Shown piece after piece: positions 1-13,900 of a stretch of 64,000 nucleotides of DNA. A program made the position numbers and the translations under genes. The notes beneath the pieces were generated by a model. It saw nothing but the letters and a program-made list of their open reading frames with translations, was not told the origin of the DNA and made no database searches. Positions within the stretch are counted from its first letter, which is position 1. The number at the start of each line of letters is the position of its first letter. Source of the stretch: Galbula dea (Eukaryota > Chordata > Aves > Piciformes > Galbulidae); the NCBI GenBank assembly GCA_013399015.1, contig VWZX01001949.1, positions 868,001-932,000 of the forward strand, written 5' to 3'.

Positions 1-767
1 GTTTCCACTGAGCCAAATATAGTCTCTATGTTGATCGCTGATCACTGCTATGCCTGGTGTTTAAGTAACTGAGAGAAAGGATGTCAGGGTATTCTAAGAG
101 ATCACCCTTCCCCCTCAGCCCTTTGTAACAGACAGACACAGCCTCTCACTGTTTCTATCTATTGCTTCATTAAGGGCTCCATTCATTTTATAAACAACAC
201 AGTGGCTGACCAGTGTTGGGGGTGGGGGGAAAAAAAGCTGCTGATTGCAACTGCCAAACAGTTCAGTGTCTGTTCCCTGCAGTTCAGCATGGGGATCATT
301 TGCTCACCCAGTACCTCCTAGAAACTGGAGGAAAACTGTAATTTGGATGTAATTAAAGAGGCAGACCCTCACCCCAAACTTGCATATTTGTAGCACTGGT
401 GACTGTGGGATGTCCATCAAACACTGGATGCAGTCATCATTAGGCATCTGCAGAAGAGCTCGAGAGTTGGGAAAGGGGATAGCAGGCAGCTCTTCTTTCC
501 CAAGCAGCACCACCACATGGCTGTATTCTGCAGCAGATCTGGAAAAAAATATCCTTGGGTGACCTGCCACTCTCTGCAATTGCTTATGGCTGAAGTGGAT
601 TATGGTATTCAGGTCAAGGTCAGTGCGGGAAGGGGGCTGGGGAGGAACAGGCTGTTTGCTGGGCAGTCGTACTCGGGGGGGGCTAGGGCAGCTTCAGTGA
701 CAGCACCGGGAAAAGAGGAAGAGCAGCCACCACCAGCCTGGACTTTGAGCCCTTGGCTTGGTCCATG

Positions 768-796
768 TGAATGTGTGTGTGTATGTGGGTATGAGC
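768..796. repeat. GT-rich microsatellite
   Basis: A short imperfect GT run (gaatgtgtgtgtgtatgtgggtatg) in otherwise unique intergenic sequence. Confidence 0.7.
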
Positions 797-2744
797 AGGT
801 CCCTGCAAGGCTCAGCACCCTGCACACAGCAAGATGGGCAGGGAAGATGTGACTGCTGAGCTGTGATTTCACCCGCCACGGCAGGCTTGGCATTGGCACA
901 GGGCATGGCCAACCTGCTTACAGGGCTTGATAAGCCTGCCCTGAGCAAAGGTGCCACCAGTGCACAGTGGCCAGATGTAGACAATCAAGACTCCAAGATT
1001 CCCTTGCCTTTTCTCAGGCCTACACTTGCATCTTTCCAGCTGGGAAATTGCCATTTACTGACTGTGTTTTGTGCAATCTGTTTTCATTTGTTGAAGATAA
1101 CCAATGACCACTGAAGGAGAAGGCTGGACAGAGGGTGTTTCCTTACCTCATGCTCTGATAGCCAAAAGCAAGCTCAACACAGACTTGTTACTATCCAGGA
1201 CAGGAGGCCACTGAAAGAGTTTAAGTTCCTACTGAGGTAGGTAACCTATTCAGGCTGGAAAGCAAACTTGATTTTTTGGAAAGCACTACAAGAAATGTTT
1301 TCTAGAATTAACTGGTAGAATCCTTACTGGGGTCAGCTCTGAGGATATGTAAATTCAGGAATATAGAATCATGATTCTTTCATTGAAATGCTTTTATCCA
1401 TATCTTTAAAAACCATATTTGAACAGTTTCTCTCTGTATGGCTGCTGCAATCAAGTTCCTCCTGCAACCTCTCAAAAGAGCTGATGAAGAAGATATGCTT
1501 ATGCAGGTTGAGAAACACACTCCACTTTGCTCAGAGATTCCAGACAGGCTATCCAAAGTCCAGTAAGAGTGCTGGGGGAAAAAAACCAAAACAAACAGAG
1601 CCAGAAACAGACCAGCAAACAAGGACATATGTTGAAGGACACCTGGCTTTTCCAAGCTGCCAAAATATTCACACTAAAGGAAATGCTCTCAGAGCATTCT
1701 CTCTTTGCCATCATTATTAACTCTTTATTTTTGTGTCTTCAACTTCAGGGATTTGTCACAGATTGCAAATGCACAGCTAGACATTGGCCAGATGTGCAAA
1801 TTGGAAAAGGAAATGTTAGTGGCAAAGATATCTTGCCTTCTTTTGTTTGCCTAATCTTCTAAATGAGGTGTCAGTCATAAATTCATCAATCATTTACCAC
1901 TTAGGAAATGATTTAATATCTTTAAAACATAGCTGCATCATGCCACCTATGAAATCTCACCATGATCCTCTACAAAGTAATAAGTGTTACGTAGCTGGAG
2001 TAACTCAGATTGATACAGCCAAACCAACCTGGGTTTACCATCTATTTTTCATAGGTTTCAGAATTTGAAGCCTACAGAAATAACTCTGTAGAACTGTTTA
2101 AATTGGAATGTCACAGTTTGAAAAGGTATGCATATGGGTAAGTGCCTGTAGTTAATGAAAGCACTCTGTCTCCATCAGTTTAATGAAATGCTTGTCTTAA
2201 AACTCCTTCCAAAAACTAGGAGACAAAAATGCCAGGGTTTAATTTACAAGATGACACAGTGGTCTGAATATTATGATCTTCCTGGGGTATTACACATACA
2301 CAGCACAATCCTAGTGAACAGGTCAAAAATAGAACAATTGCATTATACCCTCTTTCCAGTTGCATGCACACCAAAAAGGTGTTTTAAAGTCTAGTCAATG
2401 TTCCATGCAGAGGCACCTTTGCAAGTTATATGCTTGCTTCTTCACTGAGTGGATAACCTGCTTTCTGGGGCTCCCAAACAAGGCAGCTTGAGCCACCACA
2501 CTGACTCTGGCAAAGTCCCTGCAGAGGGCTGATTGCTGTGGTCCCTGGGGATAGCTGGAGTCTTGCCATTTGAATCAGATGAGCTGACCCTCAAAATCCC
2601 ATCCTCAATCATTCTTCCAGTCTACAAATCCAACAAGATGATTGTTGTGAGCAGGCCATGTGTCAAACTATTTCACATTAGCCTGAATTACAAAACTGTC
2701 ACTCCCATCTTTTCTCAAGTCTCTCCCTAGACCTCTGCACCAGA

Positions 2745-2925
2745 GGGGTCTAGCACCATCTTGGGTCCTGGTACCTCCTCAATGCTATTATTGTTGCATC
2801 TCTTGGATGATGGTACCACTTTCAGGTCCCAGCAGAGACCTGGGCCCCATTGTATGAGGCACTGTACAAATGCACAGTGAGCATCAGTTCCCGCTGGAAG
2901 AGTTTTCATTCTCAAATGAAGCAAT
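2745..2925 (+). repeat. Probable ancient amniote interspersed repeat
   Basis: The segment near 2845-2870 (ggccccattgtatgaggcac then tgtacaaatgcacagtgagc) resembles an old repeat shared by birds, turtles and crocodilians, in which a GGCCCCATTGTGCTAGGC-like phrase precedes CTGTACAAACACA and a CAGTCCCTGC stretch. The match is from memory of the pattern and partial, so family and borders are uncertain. Confidence 0.4.
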
Positions 2926-3790
2926 GAACAGTAGGTCTTGTTGTTCTAGCTCTAAAGAACTGAGGAAAAAAAAATCAAAAGTCTGGATCTATGAAAGCTA
3001 TTGAGGATATAGATGAGGTATAGTCCTTCATCTCTTATCTATCTCTGTTTTACCCTTCAGGTCTGCACAGCTAGCCTAGGAGTGATACATAATCCATGGT
3101 TGAGAGGATCTACCCTGAAAGTGTGAGCCTGAGGTGGCTATTTTGCATTCAGAGCATTCAGGCTCTTCAAGATCAGAGCAGGTAGAGAACTGTGAAAATA
3201 TTCCTGGCACAAGGTACTCCAAGAGATCTAGGTGAATCCAAGGAGTGCAGGACATGGAAGCTCTTGGAGCCAGCCTAGTACAGCAAGAGATAGACTCATC
3301 AGAGTGAGATCTCAGGAGAAACCTGCTCCCTAGGCTTTCCCCATAACTTCACCACTGGGTAGTATCTGACTGAGAATGACAGAGGGAGAGTTCTAGGACT
3401 GATGTCAGTGTGACAAAAGCTAGAGCCTAGTTTTGAGGGTCAGCAGCATCAAAGACTGAAGTCTAATGTTGAAAATATAACATATATGCCAATACTAATT
3501 TTCCAGCTTAGACAACGTTATTCGAAGTATGTCAGTAATGATGTTTGATTCTCATTTCTAAGCTATGGACAGCCATAACTTTGTTCTCACACTCATCTAG
3601 TGGTTTTTCCTTTAGGCAATCAAACTGTTGGCAGAATAAATGGCAGTGCCAACAGGACAGTCCTGGAATCTGTGCATAGAAGAATTTCTGGCTGCTGTTA
3701 ACAGATGGAGGTCTATTAGAGTTGAAAACCCCTCTTGTTCAAGGCATCTACAAAAGTGGAAAACCAAGAAGATTTAAAATCCTAACTCAG

Positions 3791-4538
3791 AATCACAGAA
3801 ACATTAGGGTTGGAAAGGACCCTCAAGATCATCTAGTCCAACCGATAACCCTACACTACTCTTACCCCTAAATCATCCCCTGAAGAAACACATCTATCCT
3901 CTTCTTAAAAACCTACAGGGATGGTGACTCCACCACCTTCCTGAGCAGCCTCTTCCAACATCTCACCACTCTTTCAGTAAAGAAATTCTTCCTAATATCT
4001 AATCTAAACCTACCCTGGCACAGCTTAAGCCCATTCCCTCTAGTCCTGTCACTAGTCACAAGGGAGAAGAGGCCAACACCCGCCTCCCTAGAATGACCTT
4101 TCAAGTAGCTGAAGAGAGCAATAAGGTCTCTCCTCAACCTCCTCTTCTCCAGGCTAAACAAGCCCAGCTCCCTGAGCCTCTCCTCATAAGGCCTGTTTTC
4201 CAGACACCTGATTAGCTTAGTTGCCCTTCTCTGCACCCTCTCTAGTACCTCAATGTCCTTCCTATACTGTGGTGCCTAAAACTGCACACAGTACTCGAGG
4301 TGTGGCCTCACCAGTGCTGAGTACAGTGGCAAGATCACCTCCCTGCTCCTGCTGGTCACACTATTCCTAATACAAGCCAGGATGCCTTTGGCCTTCTTAG
4401 CCACCTGGGCACACTGCTGGCTCATGTTCAGCCTGCTGTCAATCAGCACCCCCAGGTCCTTCTCTGCTGGGGAGCTCTCCAGCCACACTTTCCCGAGCCA
4501 GTAGCGCTGCTGGGGATTGTTACTCCCAAAAATCATGA
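3791..4538 (-). mobile_element. CR1 LINE, 5'-truncated, directly downstream of CCN4
   Basis: The minus strand encodes two pieces of the C-terminal part of the CR1 reverse transcriptase ORF, including EKDLGVLIDSRL, AKKAKGILACIR, LYSALVRPHLEYC, then RLRELGLFSLEKRRLR and RKNFFTERVVRCW. The pieces are offset by a frame break near 4240-4280, so the copy is dead. The 3' end, with the usual GGTTGGAAAGGACC-type tail and a degenerate ATTCTGTG repeat, lies at low coordinates. It is in the same sense as CCN4 and begins about 40 bp past that gene's AATAAA. Confidence 0.92.
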
Positions 4539-4578
4539 AAAAACAAATTGTACATCAGCAGTGGATGAAGATTCTCCT

Positions 4579-4584
4579 TTTATT
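4579..4584 (-). terminator. AATAAA polyadenylation signal of CCN4
   Basis: AATAAA is present on the minus strand 52 nt after the CCN4 stop codon. Cleavage 15-30 nt further would end the transcript around 4550-4565, just before the CR1 element that begins near 4538. This would be an unusually short 3' UTR for this gene, so a read-through form is also possible. Confidence 0.55.
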
Positions 4585-4636
4585 TTAAAACCTCTGTAAA
4601 ATCAGAGCAATGGGGCAATTCCAGCATTCAGCCAAT

Positions 4637-4936
4637 TTAATTAGCGATTTCAGAGTAATCATGGTAATGAGCCAAGTCAGCAAAGATGTCGTTGGGGTTC
4701 TTGCAGTTCAGGTTGCAAAAACAAGCATTGATCCACATGATTTTCCAGGAAAACTCAGTTCCATCTGGGCACTGAAACCTCACTTCAATAGTCTTGGACT
4801 TGTAGGGTGTGCAGCACCTATTGTCTGTGCAGACGCCGCAATATTTGGGTCTATACATATTTTTGCTCACACATCCTGAGATGGTGTAGTTCATTGGTGC
4901 ATTGGCCCTGTAGACAGCCAAGCACTTCTTCCCAGG
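4637..4936 (-). CDS. CCN4: CCN4 coding exon 5, C-terminal cystine knot module and stop
   Basis: The acceptor TTTAG ends at 4937. The exon starts in phase 0 with PGKKCLAVY (human AGKKCLAVY) and encodes residues 261-359, then a stop at 4639-4637. Ten cysteines give the CT cystine-knot pattern, including YCGVC, the RCC pair and INACFCNLNC. The C terminus, NPNDIFADL through SEIAN, ends at the same residues as human CCN4. MNYT is a potential N-glycosylation sequon. This module mediates dimerisation and heparan sulphate binding in the family. Confidence 0.96.
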   Translation of the reverse strand, partial: PGKKCLAVYRANAPMNYTISGCVSKNMYRPKYCGVCTDNRCCTPYKSKTIEVRFQCPDGTEFSWKIMWINACFCNLNCKNPNDIFADLAHYHDYSEIAN

Positions 4937-7900
4937 CTAAATCAGAGAAGAACAGGAAAAGAGACAGGTTAATATTGATTGCTGACACAGGTAGGACATA
5001 CAAACCACCTCATGATGGTTTAGGATCAAATCCTTTAGGATTTTGAAGCAATTAGGAAGTGTTTTATAGCACTGATATAGACATTTTGACAGATTTACAC
5101 CTTTAGATGTATGCCTCCAAAAGCTGCAAGTAAGGTAGTTCTAAAATACACTTCATAACCATGACCAGCAGTGCACTATTGCTTTTCTGCTAGCTGAGTC
5201 ACATGGCTGGCCTCATGTCCAGGCAAAGCTGAAAGGGTGTGTGAAGAAACAGTTCCTACCTTAATGTGCTTGGTTATATCCACCTCGCAGGGCCGCATGT
5301 TGCACAGGCGGCTTTCCTTCAAGAGACGGCACTGGTCATTGTCATTGGAAATCCTGGTGGAGATGCCCAGCCCACAAGTCTTTGAGCAGGGACTCCAGGG
5401 TGAGGTGTGAACGATGCAGTTCTTCTGCCAGGCTTCATCCTCTCCCTCATAAACTGCAGAGATCAGATTAACCCCACATTATTCAGCCAGAGCAGCTTTC
5501 CATATTAAACACTTTCTCCCCAGCTCATTACCCATTCAGGCCACTAACCCAAATAATTAAATCACAACAAAGTGGCTCAACATTCCTGTGAACCTCCTTA
5601 GCCCACCCCCTTTGCTGCTGACCTACTTGCATAAGACCCTCCAGTGCTATGAATGCTCAGGGCCAGGGTTCATTTCTTTATTTCCCTTTACAGCCTCACA
5701 CAAGGGGGTCCTTGTCTGAGACCCCCAGGTGCTGACACAATACAAGCACTTCATTACAGAAACCTGCGCCAACCAGTGAAGAAAAGGGATGAGATCTGAT
5801 CTCACCATGAAGGTTTATTTCTGAGCCCATTCAATTGATTCCCTGCAGCAGAAAGTTGTCGACAGTCTTTGCTGGATGGCCGAGGGGCTTGGGAAACAGC
5901 CACAGCCTTTCACTGGGAGGAAGAGCAGCCTGAATAGCTCTCAGGGAGCTCGGCAGCCACTTGAAGAAAGAGTGGGCTCTGCTCTGAAAGCAGCCAACAA
6001 CCCCAGTTCAGGTTCCTTCACAGCCTCAGCCAAAGTCCCTGATGCTTTGCAACTTACAGTACAGCCCAAAGGCAAAACTCTGATAGAAACTCTGCTGTAT
6101 TGAGCTTGCACACTTAATTATTAGATTAAATGTAACAAACACCAGTCTCACTTCTCTAAGGCTTCTACTTACAAGAGAAAAAGTCAGGCAAGGAAATCTG
6201 AGTTAGTTCCATTTTGGAATGCAGGCCATCAAGACATAAAGCCAATTTCAGTAGTAAATGCTTTGACTTTGGACCTACCTCAGACTTCAAAGCTACCAAA
6301 GAGAGACATAAGCGATAAACTCTGGTGGCTTTAACCCACAAAATTGAGACCAAAATTGTTTTATACAACAAACGAACAGACCAAAGACTAGGAAAGAAAC
6401 CTCTTGCTATAGATGAACCAAAATCCTGGTTTACAAGCAGCATCCTGTGCCTCCTTCAGCTCTGCTTTTGTGAGATAGTCTAAACTATTGGCTAATATCA
6501 CTACATTGCACCACAGGGTGTTGTGAGGATAAATTTAAGGCATATGGCAAGGTGAGCCTATCTTACACATTTGGGAACATGTTCAAGACAAATGGTACCA
6601 CCTCTGTCCAGTGGGCTATATAATCTTCACTGTGAATGTGAGGAAAGAAGATACTTTATGTGATATATAAAAATAGGTAGTTCAATAATGTCATCAGTCC
6701 AGAACTGCTAGAAAAGCTGTACTGACACAAAGACAGTTTAGCTCAATTGGCAGTGAAACTTCCACCACAACAGTTTTCAAGGTGTTCTGTAAGTTTGAGA
6801 CTACTAAGATATAAGAGATTTAAAATAATACTACTAAAGCAATATAATGCACAGAGAAAGCCTCAGTCCCAAATTAAACTGATCCTATCTTGTTTTCCAG
6901 AGGGCCTAGACTAGAGAAGAAACTGGTGAAGTAGAAAGGACTTGTGGCATCTTCAAAGTGCCAGCAGATGCGTGCTTCAAAGCATGTCTGATGAATCTCA
7001 TATTGCTGCTAAGTAGTTCAAGCACACCACTGGTCATTGCATGTCCTGTCCTTCACTGTAGGCTGGATAGGAGTCTCTGTGTCTTATTTACACAAAGACC
7101 AGATGCCTGTCAGCTCTGGGAATACAGGCTGATTCTTCAGTTGTAGACTCTGATGACAAAGATGTAGTCTGATGACAAAGGAGAAGTTCACCTCACTCCC
7201 ACCATACCTGCAGAGGAGATGTGGCGTGGAGATGTCTTCCTGATTTTCTTGGAGTCATCACAAATCCACTGCTCGCAGCACTTCCCTGACATCTTAATAA
7301 GCTTTGGGTTTGAGCACCAGACAAGGGGAGGACGTGAGTTTGTGCACATGGGAATACAGCCCACAGCCCCATTAATGCATGTGCAGTTGTATTTGCAGTT
7401 GGGCTGAAATGTGTCCCCGTTGTTATACCTGACTCCATTGAGGACACATCCTACACCAACAATCTCTGAAAGGAAAGAAAAAGAAAGATACATAGAGCAC
7501 CATTTTGTTTGCCCATGAACATTGGTTTAAAAAGTAGCAATATTTTTATTTCAAAGTTATGGACACTTATTTGGAACCAGGGGCAGAAATCTTCCAGTGG
7601 AAAATTCAAGCTTCAGTTTCTTGTTTGGTCACACGGAGGCAGTGCAAACACACTGAACAGATCGCTTAAGTTTTAAGTCTGGTCAGAAATGGAGCTGCAT
7701 TGTGGCTGCTTCAGGGCCAAGGTAAATTGAAACACTACATTAAAATTCTGCTGAGGCTTTCTATTTTTAGAATGAGCTCATTGAAAACATCAAAAACTCA
7801 GTTATTCTACCTATTCATCCTGCAATCAGCTCTCCTCCAGGTTACTTTGCACCTTTACATTTTCCATTAGTACTTTGTTCATGGTTATAGTCCAGCCTAG

Positions 7901-10900
7901 AAGACCCTCCCTCTAAATTATTATTTCCTGTTTAAGAATCTAAAGACATAACTAATATGTTCAAATAACTTGCTAAACAGTCTGTGTCCTTTCTGGTCAG
8001 CTCTCTGTATGGTTGTACATGTGATCTTTCCCTTTTAATAATTTCTAGAGTAGTGATTTTCAATCACGTATGCATGGATCAGATTCCTCCCAAGTCCTGC
8101 ATCTCAGAACAAGAGAATATATCCTTGGCACACAAAACCCTACCTCATTTCTTTTCCTTGTCCTCTTGAGTAAAGACATTCCAGTCACATAAATTACCCC
8201 ACCAAGAGTTTGCTATGACAGGTAGGAGGAAATCCTTCTGCTTCATGGCAACAACTGTGACTGAAACTGTTGTAAGATTAAGGCTCAGACCTCAGTTCAT
8301 CCCTGTGAACCTTTGCTAGGTGACCCATCCCTGACCCTCTTGACAGGATACCACTTCCTATCCTTCCTGGGGATCCACTTTTGAGAATAAACCAAAAACA
8401 TCTCATTAATGTCATTGTTTTCATGTAGATGTTCATATTGCTTCTCTTTAAAGACATGCATACCTATCCTTCTTTCATCCCCACCCCACTACAGCACCTT
8501 GTCCTGTTAGATGGAATACAGAATCATCTACTTGCAAATCTGACAACCTTCAAATGCTGGTTGTTCCTTGCTCTTGGCTGCAGCCAACTCAAAGAGCAAG
8601 AATTCAGATGTCATTTTTCATCCAGCCAATTGCCCCAAGAATGAAGACCACTATAAGGAAATGGAAGATGATGACTTGATAAGTTGATAAGCACACAGCC
8701 AGGTATCTGATGATATAAATCTCAACAATTGCTCAAACTGAGGGGAGCTGCCAGTGTTACGTCTAAGTCAAAAATATATGTACATCACTTACGTGCACAT
8801 ACTCCTATTTCGTACCTAGGTCTGTCTCCACTGTAGTCACAGTACAAGCCCCTGTGGAAATCACAGGTGTCAGCTTCAGTGCAACTTTCTCCACGCTGCT
8901 TGGCACAGGTCTTGCAGCAGTCGCAGCCATCTGTGACCAGGCTGATGCCTACCGAGCACCGAGGTGGGGACTTCGGACACTCACATGGCCACTTACAATA
9001 CTGAGTCCGCGTGTAGGCCTCAGTCGTAGTAGGGATGGTGGGGGTCATGGTGGTGGAGATCTGGGCAATGGCCTAAAAACAAACAAACACAGCTTGGAGA
9101 CCATGCCAGAGAAAATGGGTCTGTGAACCCTGTGGTGATTAGTCCTTAATTAAAATCTGCTCAGGTCTAAGGAGACTGCAAAGAAACGGATGGATAAATC
9201 TCAAAGAGCCATGTAAAGAAAGTGGTCACTGCTGTCATGTAAACCTCTTCACACACCAGTGAAAGGCAAATGGTCTGCAGCTTAGACTAGCATCCAAACA
9301 GCATAGCTCCAGACAGCTAGTACTCAGTCTTTTCCAGACTTCTCCTCTCTTAACAGAAGTCTCTCTCTGTGTAGGACCATGTCAAAACCCTTCTGATACA
9401 TGAGAAGAAGGTGTGATGTGTACAATCCACATCATCCTGTGCTGCTTGGCTCTCTCAGAGAATAGTGCTACCCCATAGCTGTTGTAACTGTTGATTGAGA
9501 GATGGTTCTAGGGCCTCCTGGCTACTCAAAGGCTTCCTTGTGCAACAGTCACTGCACAAGATAAAGATCATTGTGCTGTGGGTGAATGCATATATGGCCC
9601 TATTTGGCTTGGTCTTCCATAAGCTTATCCATATTTGTGTGGGTCTTGTGACCAAAATACAGAGTCCCATAAATTCACGAGGGTACCAGGCCTGTGAATC
9701 CATCACCCGCAAAGACAGCCAGTCATAAACCTCTGTGCTGAGAAAGTGTTCTGAAACCCACAGGGCTGGCACACCATTGCAGACCTCCTGGGGATATCTT
9801 GGCTATTTTGTGTCTTCTTGCAGTACCACTAATACCACAATAACTGCCACCTTACACTGTCCTTGCCCTTTGCTTTGAACAGAGATGAGATTAGAGAAAG
9901 GAAAAAATAACCTCTGAACCCAAAATATGTCTAACTGGCTGAGAATGTTGTAATACACAAGTTCACAGAAGTTTACCCACCTCTGTTTGAAAAAACTTTT
10001 GCTTGCTTCCATCCCTATAATATAACACACGTGCAGTTCAGGCCCCTGACAGAATCCCAGCCATAAGTCCCCGACCTTTAAGTCAGATGAGCACAAGTGA
10101 AGTTTCGTTCCTCCCATTAGTTGTGCACAAATATTTGCCAGCATGGTAAGCAAGGAAGGAATTTTTTTATGGAGAAGATGCTACCAAGTTTCCATTCCCT
10201 AATATTCATTTCCTCAGAAAATATGGACAAAAAACCCCAAACAACAAGACAAAACAAACCACCAAACAACCTGCAAGTTGATTTAAAATCTGATAGTCAG
10301 TTTAAAAATCTCATCAAGGTAAATCAAGGTAGAAAAGGAATTTCATTTAACACATTGATGCTACTCCTGTAGACACATCCATGCCTACTAAACCATGTCA
10401 CAAAGTGCCAGTCTATGTGCTTTTTGAACACCTCCAGGGATAGTGACTCCACCACTTCCCTGGCCAGCCTGTTCCAATGCTTAACCACTCTTTCCATGAA
10501 GAAATTTTTCCTAATATCTAACCCTAACCTCCCCTGGTGCAACATGAGACCACTTCCTCTTGTCTTATTGCTAGTCATGTGGCAGAATAAAAAAGAACAC
10601 CCACTTCACTACAACCTCCTTTCAGGTAGTTGTAGAGAGCAAGAAGGTCTTCCTTCAGCCTCCTTTTCTCCAGGCTAAACAATCCCAGTTCTCCCTGTTG
10701 CTCCTCATAAGACTTGTGCTCTAGACCCTTCAAACAGCTTCATTGCCCTTCTTTGAACACACTCAAGTAGCTCTAGGTCCTTCTCTTAGTGGGGGACCCA
10801 AATCTGAACCCATTATTCAAGGTGTAACCTCACCAGTGCCAAGTACAGTGGGATGATCACTTCCTTAGCTCTGCTGGCTGCACTCTCTCTGATACAAGCC

Positions 10901-13900
10901 AGGATGCTCTTGGCCTTCTTGGCCACCTGGCACACTGTTGGCTTGTGTTCAGCCAGCTGTTGACCAAAACCCCTAGGTCCTTTTCCACTGGGCAGCTTTT
11001 CAGCCACTCTGATCCAAGCAGAGAAATCCCATCCATTCCTGGCTACCTTGTACTGTATGAAATATTCCACAGTGTTTTGTCCTCTTTACAGCTTCAGATA
11101 CCTCAAACAAAAGGCTTTTCATCACATCTCCATGAAGAATATGTCTCAACCCAAAGCTTTGTGGTGAAAAGCATCTCCAGGAATACTGATCCCATAGCCA
11201 ATAAGCTATTTATCAGGATACTTCTACAAAGCCCTTTCACTGTCTTCTATGGCTTCCTTGTTAGCAAACTCAAGTTTTATTAAAGTATATTTCTAAAACT
11301 GCTACTGCTGTACCTGAAGGTATATTTAAGTATCTTAGTTACCCTGTATTTAGAAGATTTAATCATTAACACACAACTAATCACTGCCAAATAGGCAATG
11401 TGTTTGCTCTGGGCATAATTCCCAATTCTATTAAGGCCTCCTTTACAAACACTTGTCTTTAAAGTTGGCTTAAAAATCACCTTTAAACTCATGTTTAAAT
11501 TAAAACATACAAATGTAATTTACTCCCACTTTAAGGCTCCTTGATGCTGCCAAAGTTGTTAACAGAAGAACAGTCAGAACAATGCAAAGCCCTAGCCTTT
11601 TAATAATAGTAATTTTCATACCTCTCACAGTAATTTGAGTAGATGCAATCTGTCACTTGAGAAGAGAGGCCTCTTCAAGTGCAATAAAATTATTTACTTT
11701 GCTGCTGATCATTAAAAAGTGCTTAATAGTAAAATCCTGTATATTTGTATAGCCTTATATATATATAAATATAAACCAGCACTTTTACATAATCCATGAG
11801 GAAATCTTCAGCTTTGCTTTTAAGCAGCAAAGCTCTGCATACATTGTAATATATTCCTGTGTTTCCAGTTTTTACAGGTGTTTAAAAATAATGTGTATTA
11901 AAAATAATTCAATTTGTATTGACTTCATTGTTTCAATGCTGCAAGATCTTACTCAAAGCCTTTTTATTTTGAGTATTTTTCTCATCATGACAAGCTGGGT
12001 GAAAGTAGTGATGCTATGTTCTTCCCCTCCATTTTATTGATGGGACAAAATCTAGGAAGGATGATGCCCCCTAAAGTCAGTTCCTCTGGCTGTTGGCAGA
12101 GCTGAGGAAATGTTTATCAAAGTTGGCAAATAGAGGTCTGCTTAAACTATAGTATCTTCTGACTTCCTGCTATTTTCTCATTGGTGGTAATCTACCCTAA
12201 AAGTTGGGCTTCTGAGCTCACTCTTAGCTGCACAAGCTGTGTTTTGGAGGGCAAATGTCTCTGAGTAGACTCCTTTTAACTTCTCACAGTAGAACATATT
12301 AAAGGAGTATATTTAACCTACATTTCTAATACTGCCTTTCTGAGCAAATGCCAGATGTCACCAGATGCCACTGATAGAGATATACAACATGATCTGGATT
12401 ATCCCCTGTCCTCCCTCTCTGACACATTTAAAGGAGAAAGTGGTCAGTGAGGTAATCTTTATTAAAATGTCCTCCGTATTACTGTGTGATCAAATCAGCT
12501 GATTTGCAAACTGACCCAAACATCCTTGTGGGTGGGAGTTCATGTACTAAGGGCTGACAGCATCAGCCTGCCACTGTCTAGCATTAACTCCAGATTTTGC
12601 AGTTTGTCTGTCCTAAACAGGGACACTGAAGTCAAAACCACAACTTTAAGTGGTTCCCTAGGAATACATTTCCCAGGAAAGGGTTGTGCACATGTGCTGC
12701 CTCTCTGCCACATGACACATCTGCTTTCTCCTGCTTCCACCTACTGGCTGAACTATGTATATAGCACAAGCAGAAATGCCTGTAGAGCCAACTCCAACAC
12801 CATGTACCACCATAAATACTCCCAAAATTATTTTAGAAGGTACCCAGGAGACCCACATCCATATTCATAGTTGGAAACATCTTAATACTAACCTGACATA
12901 GCACAGTTCCTAGGGGAACACAGTGTTTGGAGCATAATAAGTGAAACTGAAAAGACAAATTGAAATATAAATAATATATTAAGGACAGCCACATGCCCTT
13001 CCATCATTCAGTTGTATCTCTGGGCAAGTGTAGAGGTTGCTTAGCTTTATCCCAGAACAGACAGAGGTTAACAAGTCACAATGCATGCCAGAGATATGGA
13101 CACGTTAACAATGAAAAAACCAGGACTTGGCTTACATCAGTGAGCTTAAACCATGCCCTCAGAGTAGAGGTTTGTTTCTTATTCTTGCTCAGTTGGATCT
13201 TCTAAGCTGAATATTTGCACTATTATTACACCCAAAACAGAGAGATTGACAAAGAGCCAGTTCTTACCAGCAAGTTCAGCAGTTAACCATAGTATCATCA
13301 GGACTTCCTCTATTATTCCCTTGCAGCAAATTCCTAAGTCTCCATGAATGCTCAGAAACTATCACAAGGTAATACTAGTGACAAGTGACTTAGCACCATG
13401 ACAGAGAACTAAATAAGAGTCTACAGGACATGTAATGGTAAGAGGAAAATATGATCATTCAGGGCTCAGCTTCCCCACAACACATATGAGCTTCTAGATA
13501 CCTCACTAACATTGATCCTAGACATGAAATCTCCAGAACACATTGCAAAATAACAGACTCTGAACCCAAAAAATATGACAGCTTTGTAGATGTGAGAGGC
13601 CAGCTGAATTTATTCTGGCTGTGCACTGTAGGCTGAGCAGAAAGGAATGTTCTGCATGAAGCATAAAGTTCAAAAGCCTAAGAAAATAAAATATCCACAG
13701 TGAGTCAACCATTAATATTTTTGTAGAGCTATGAGTGATGAACAAGCAACCTCTCACAAATTTATTTTGGGAAATGTATCTGTGGGAAGAATGTAGGCAG
13801 ATGTTTGGAATAGTCTTTTCTAACTCAGTTTAGACAATTATGGAGTAAAGATTACATATATTCACTTCTTTTTGTCCAAATATTGCATACACTGTAAACT

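Larger units (their letters stand above)
1..3790. other. Intergenic DNA downstream of CCN4
   Basis: I recognise no gene here. In mammals the convergent neighbour NDRG1 lies on this side, but no NDRG1 coding motif is visible on either strand. A GT microsatellite (768-796) and a probable old repeat (2745-2925) are the only features seen. The open frames are short, overlap one another on both strands and lack domain features. Confidence 0.6.

Noticed and set aside
1..3790. 3' end of NDRG1 expected from human gene order
   Set aside because: No NDRG1 coding motif was recognised; it probably lies beyond the left edge.
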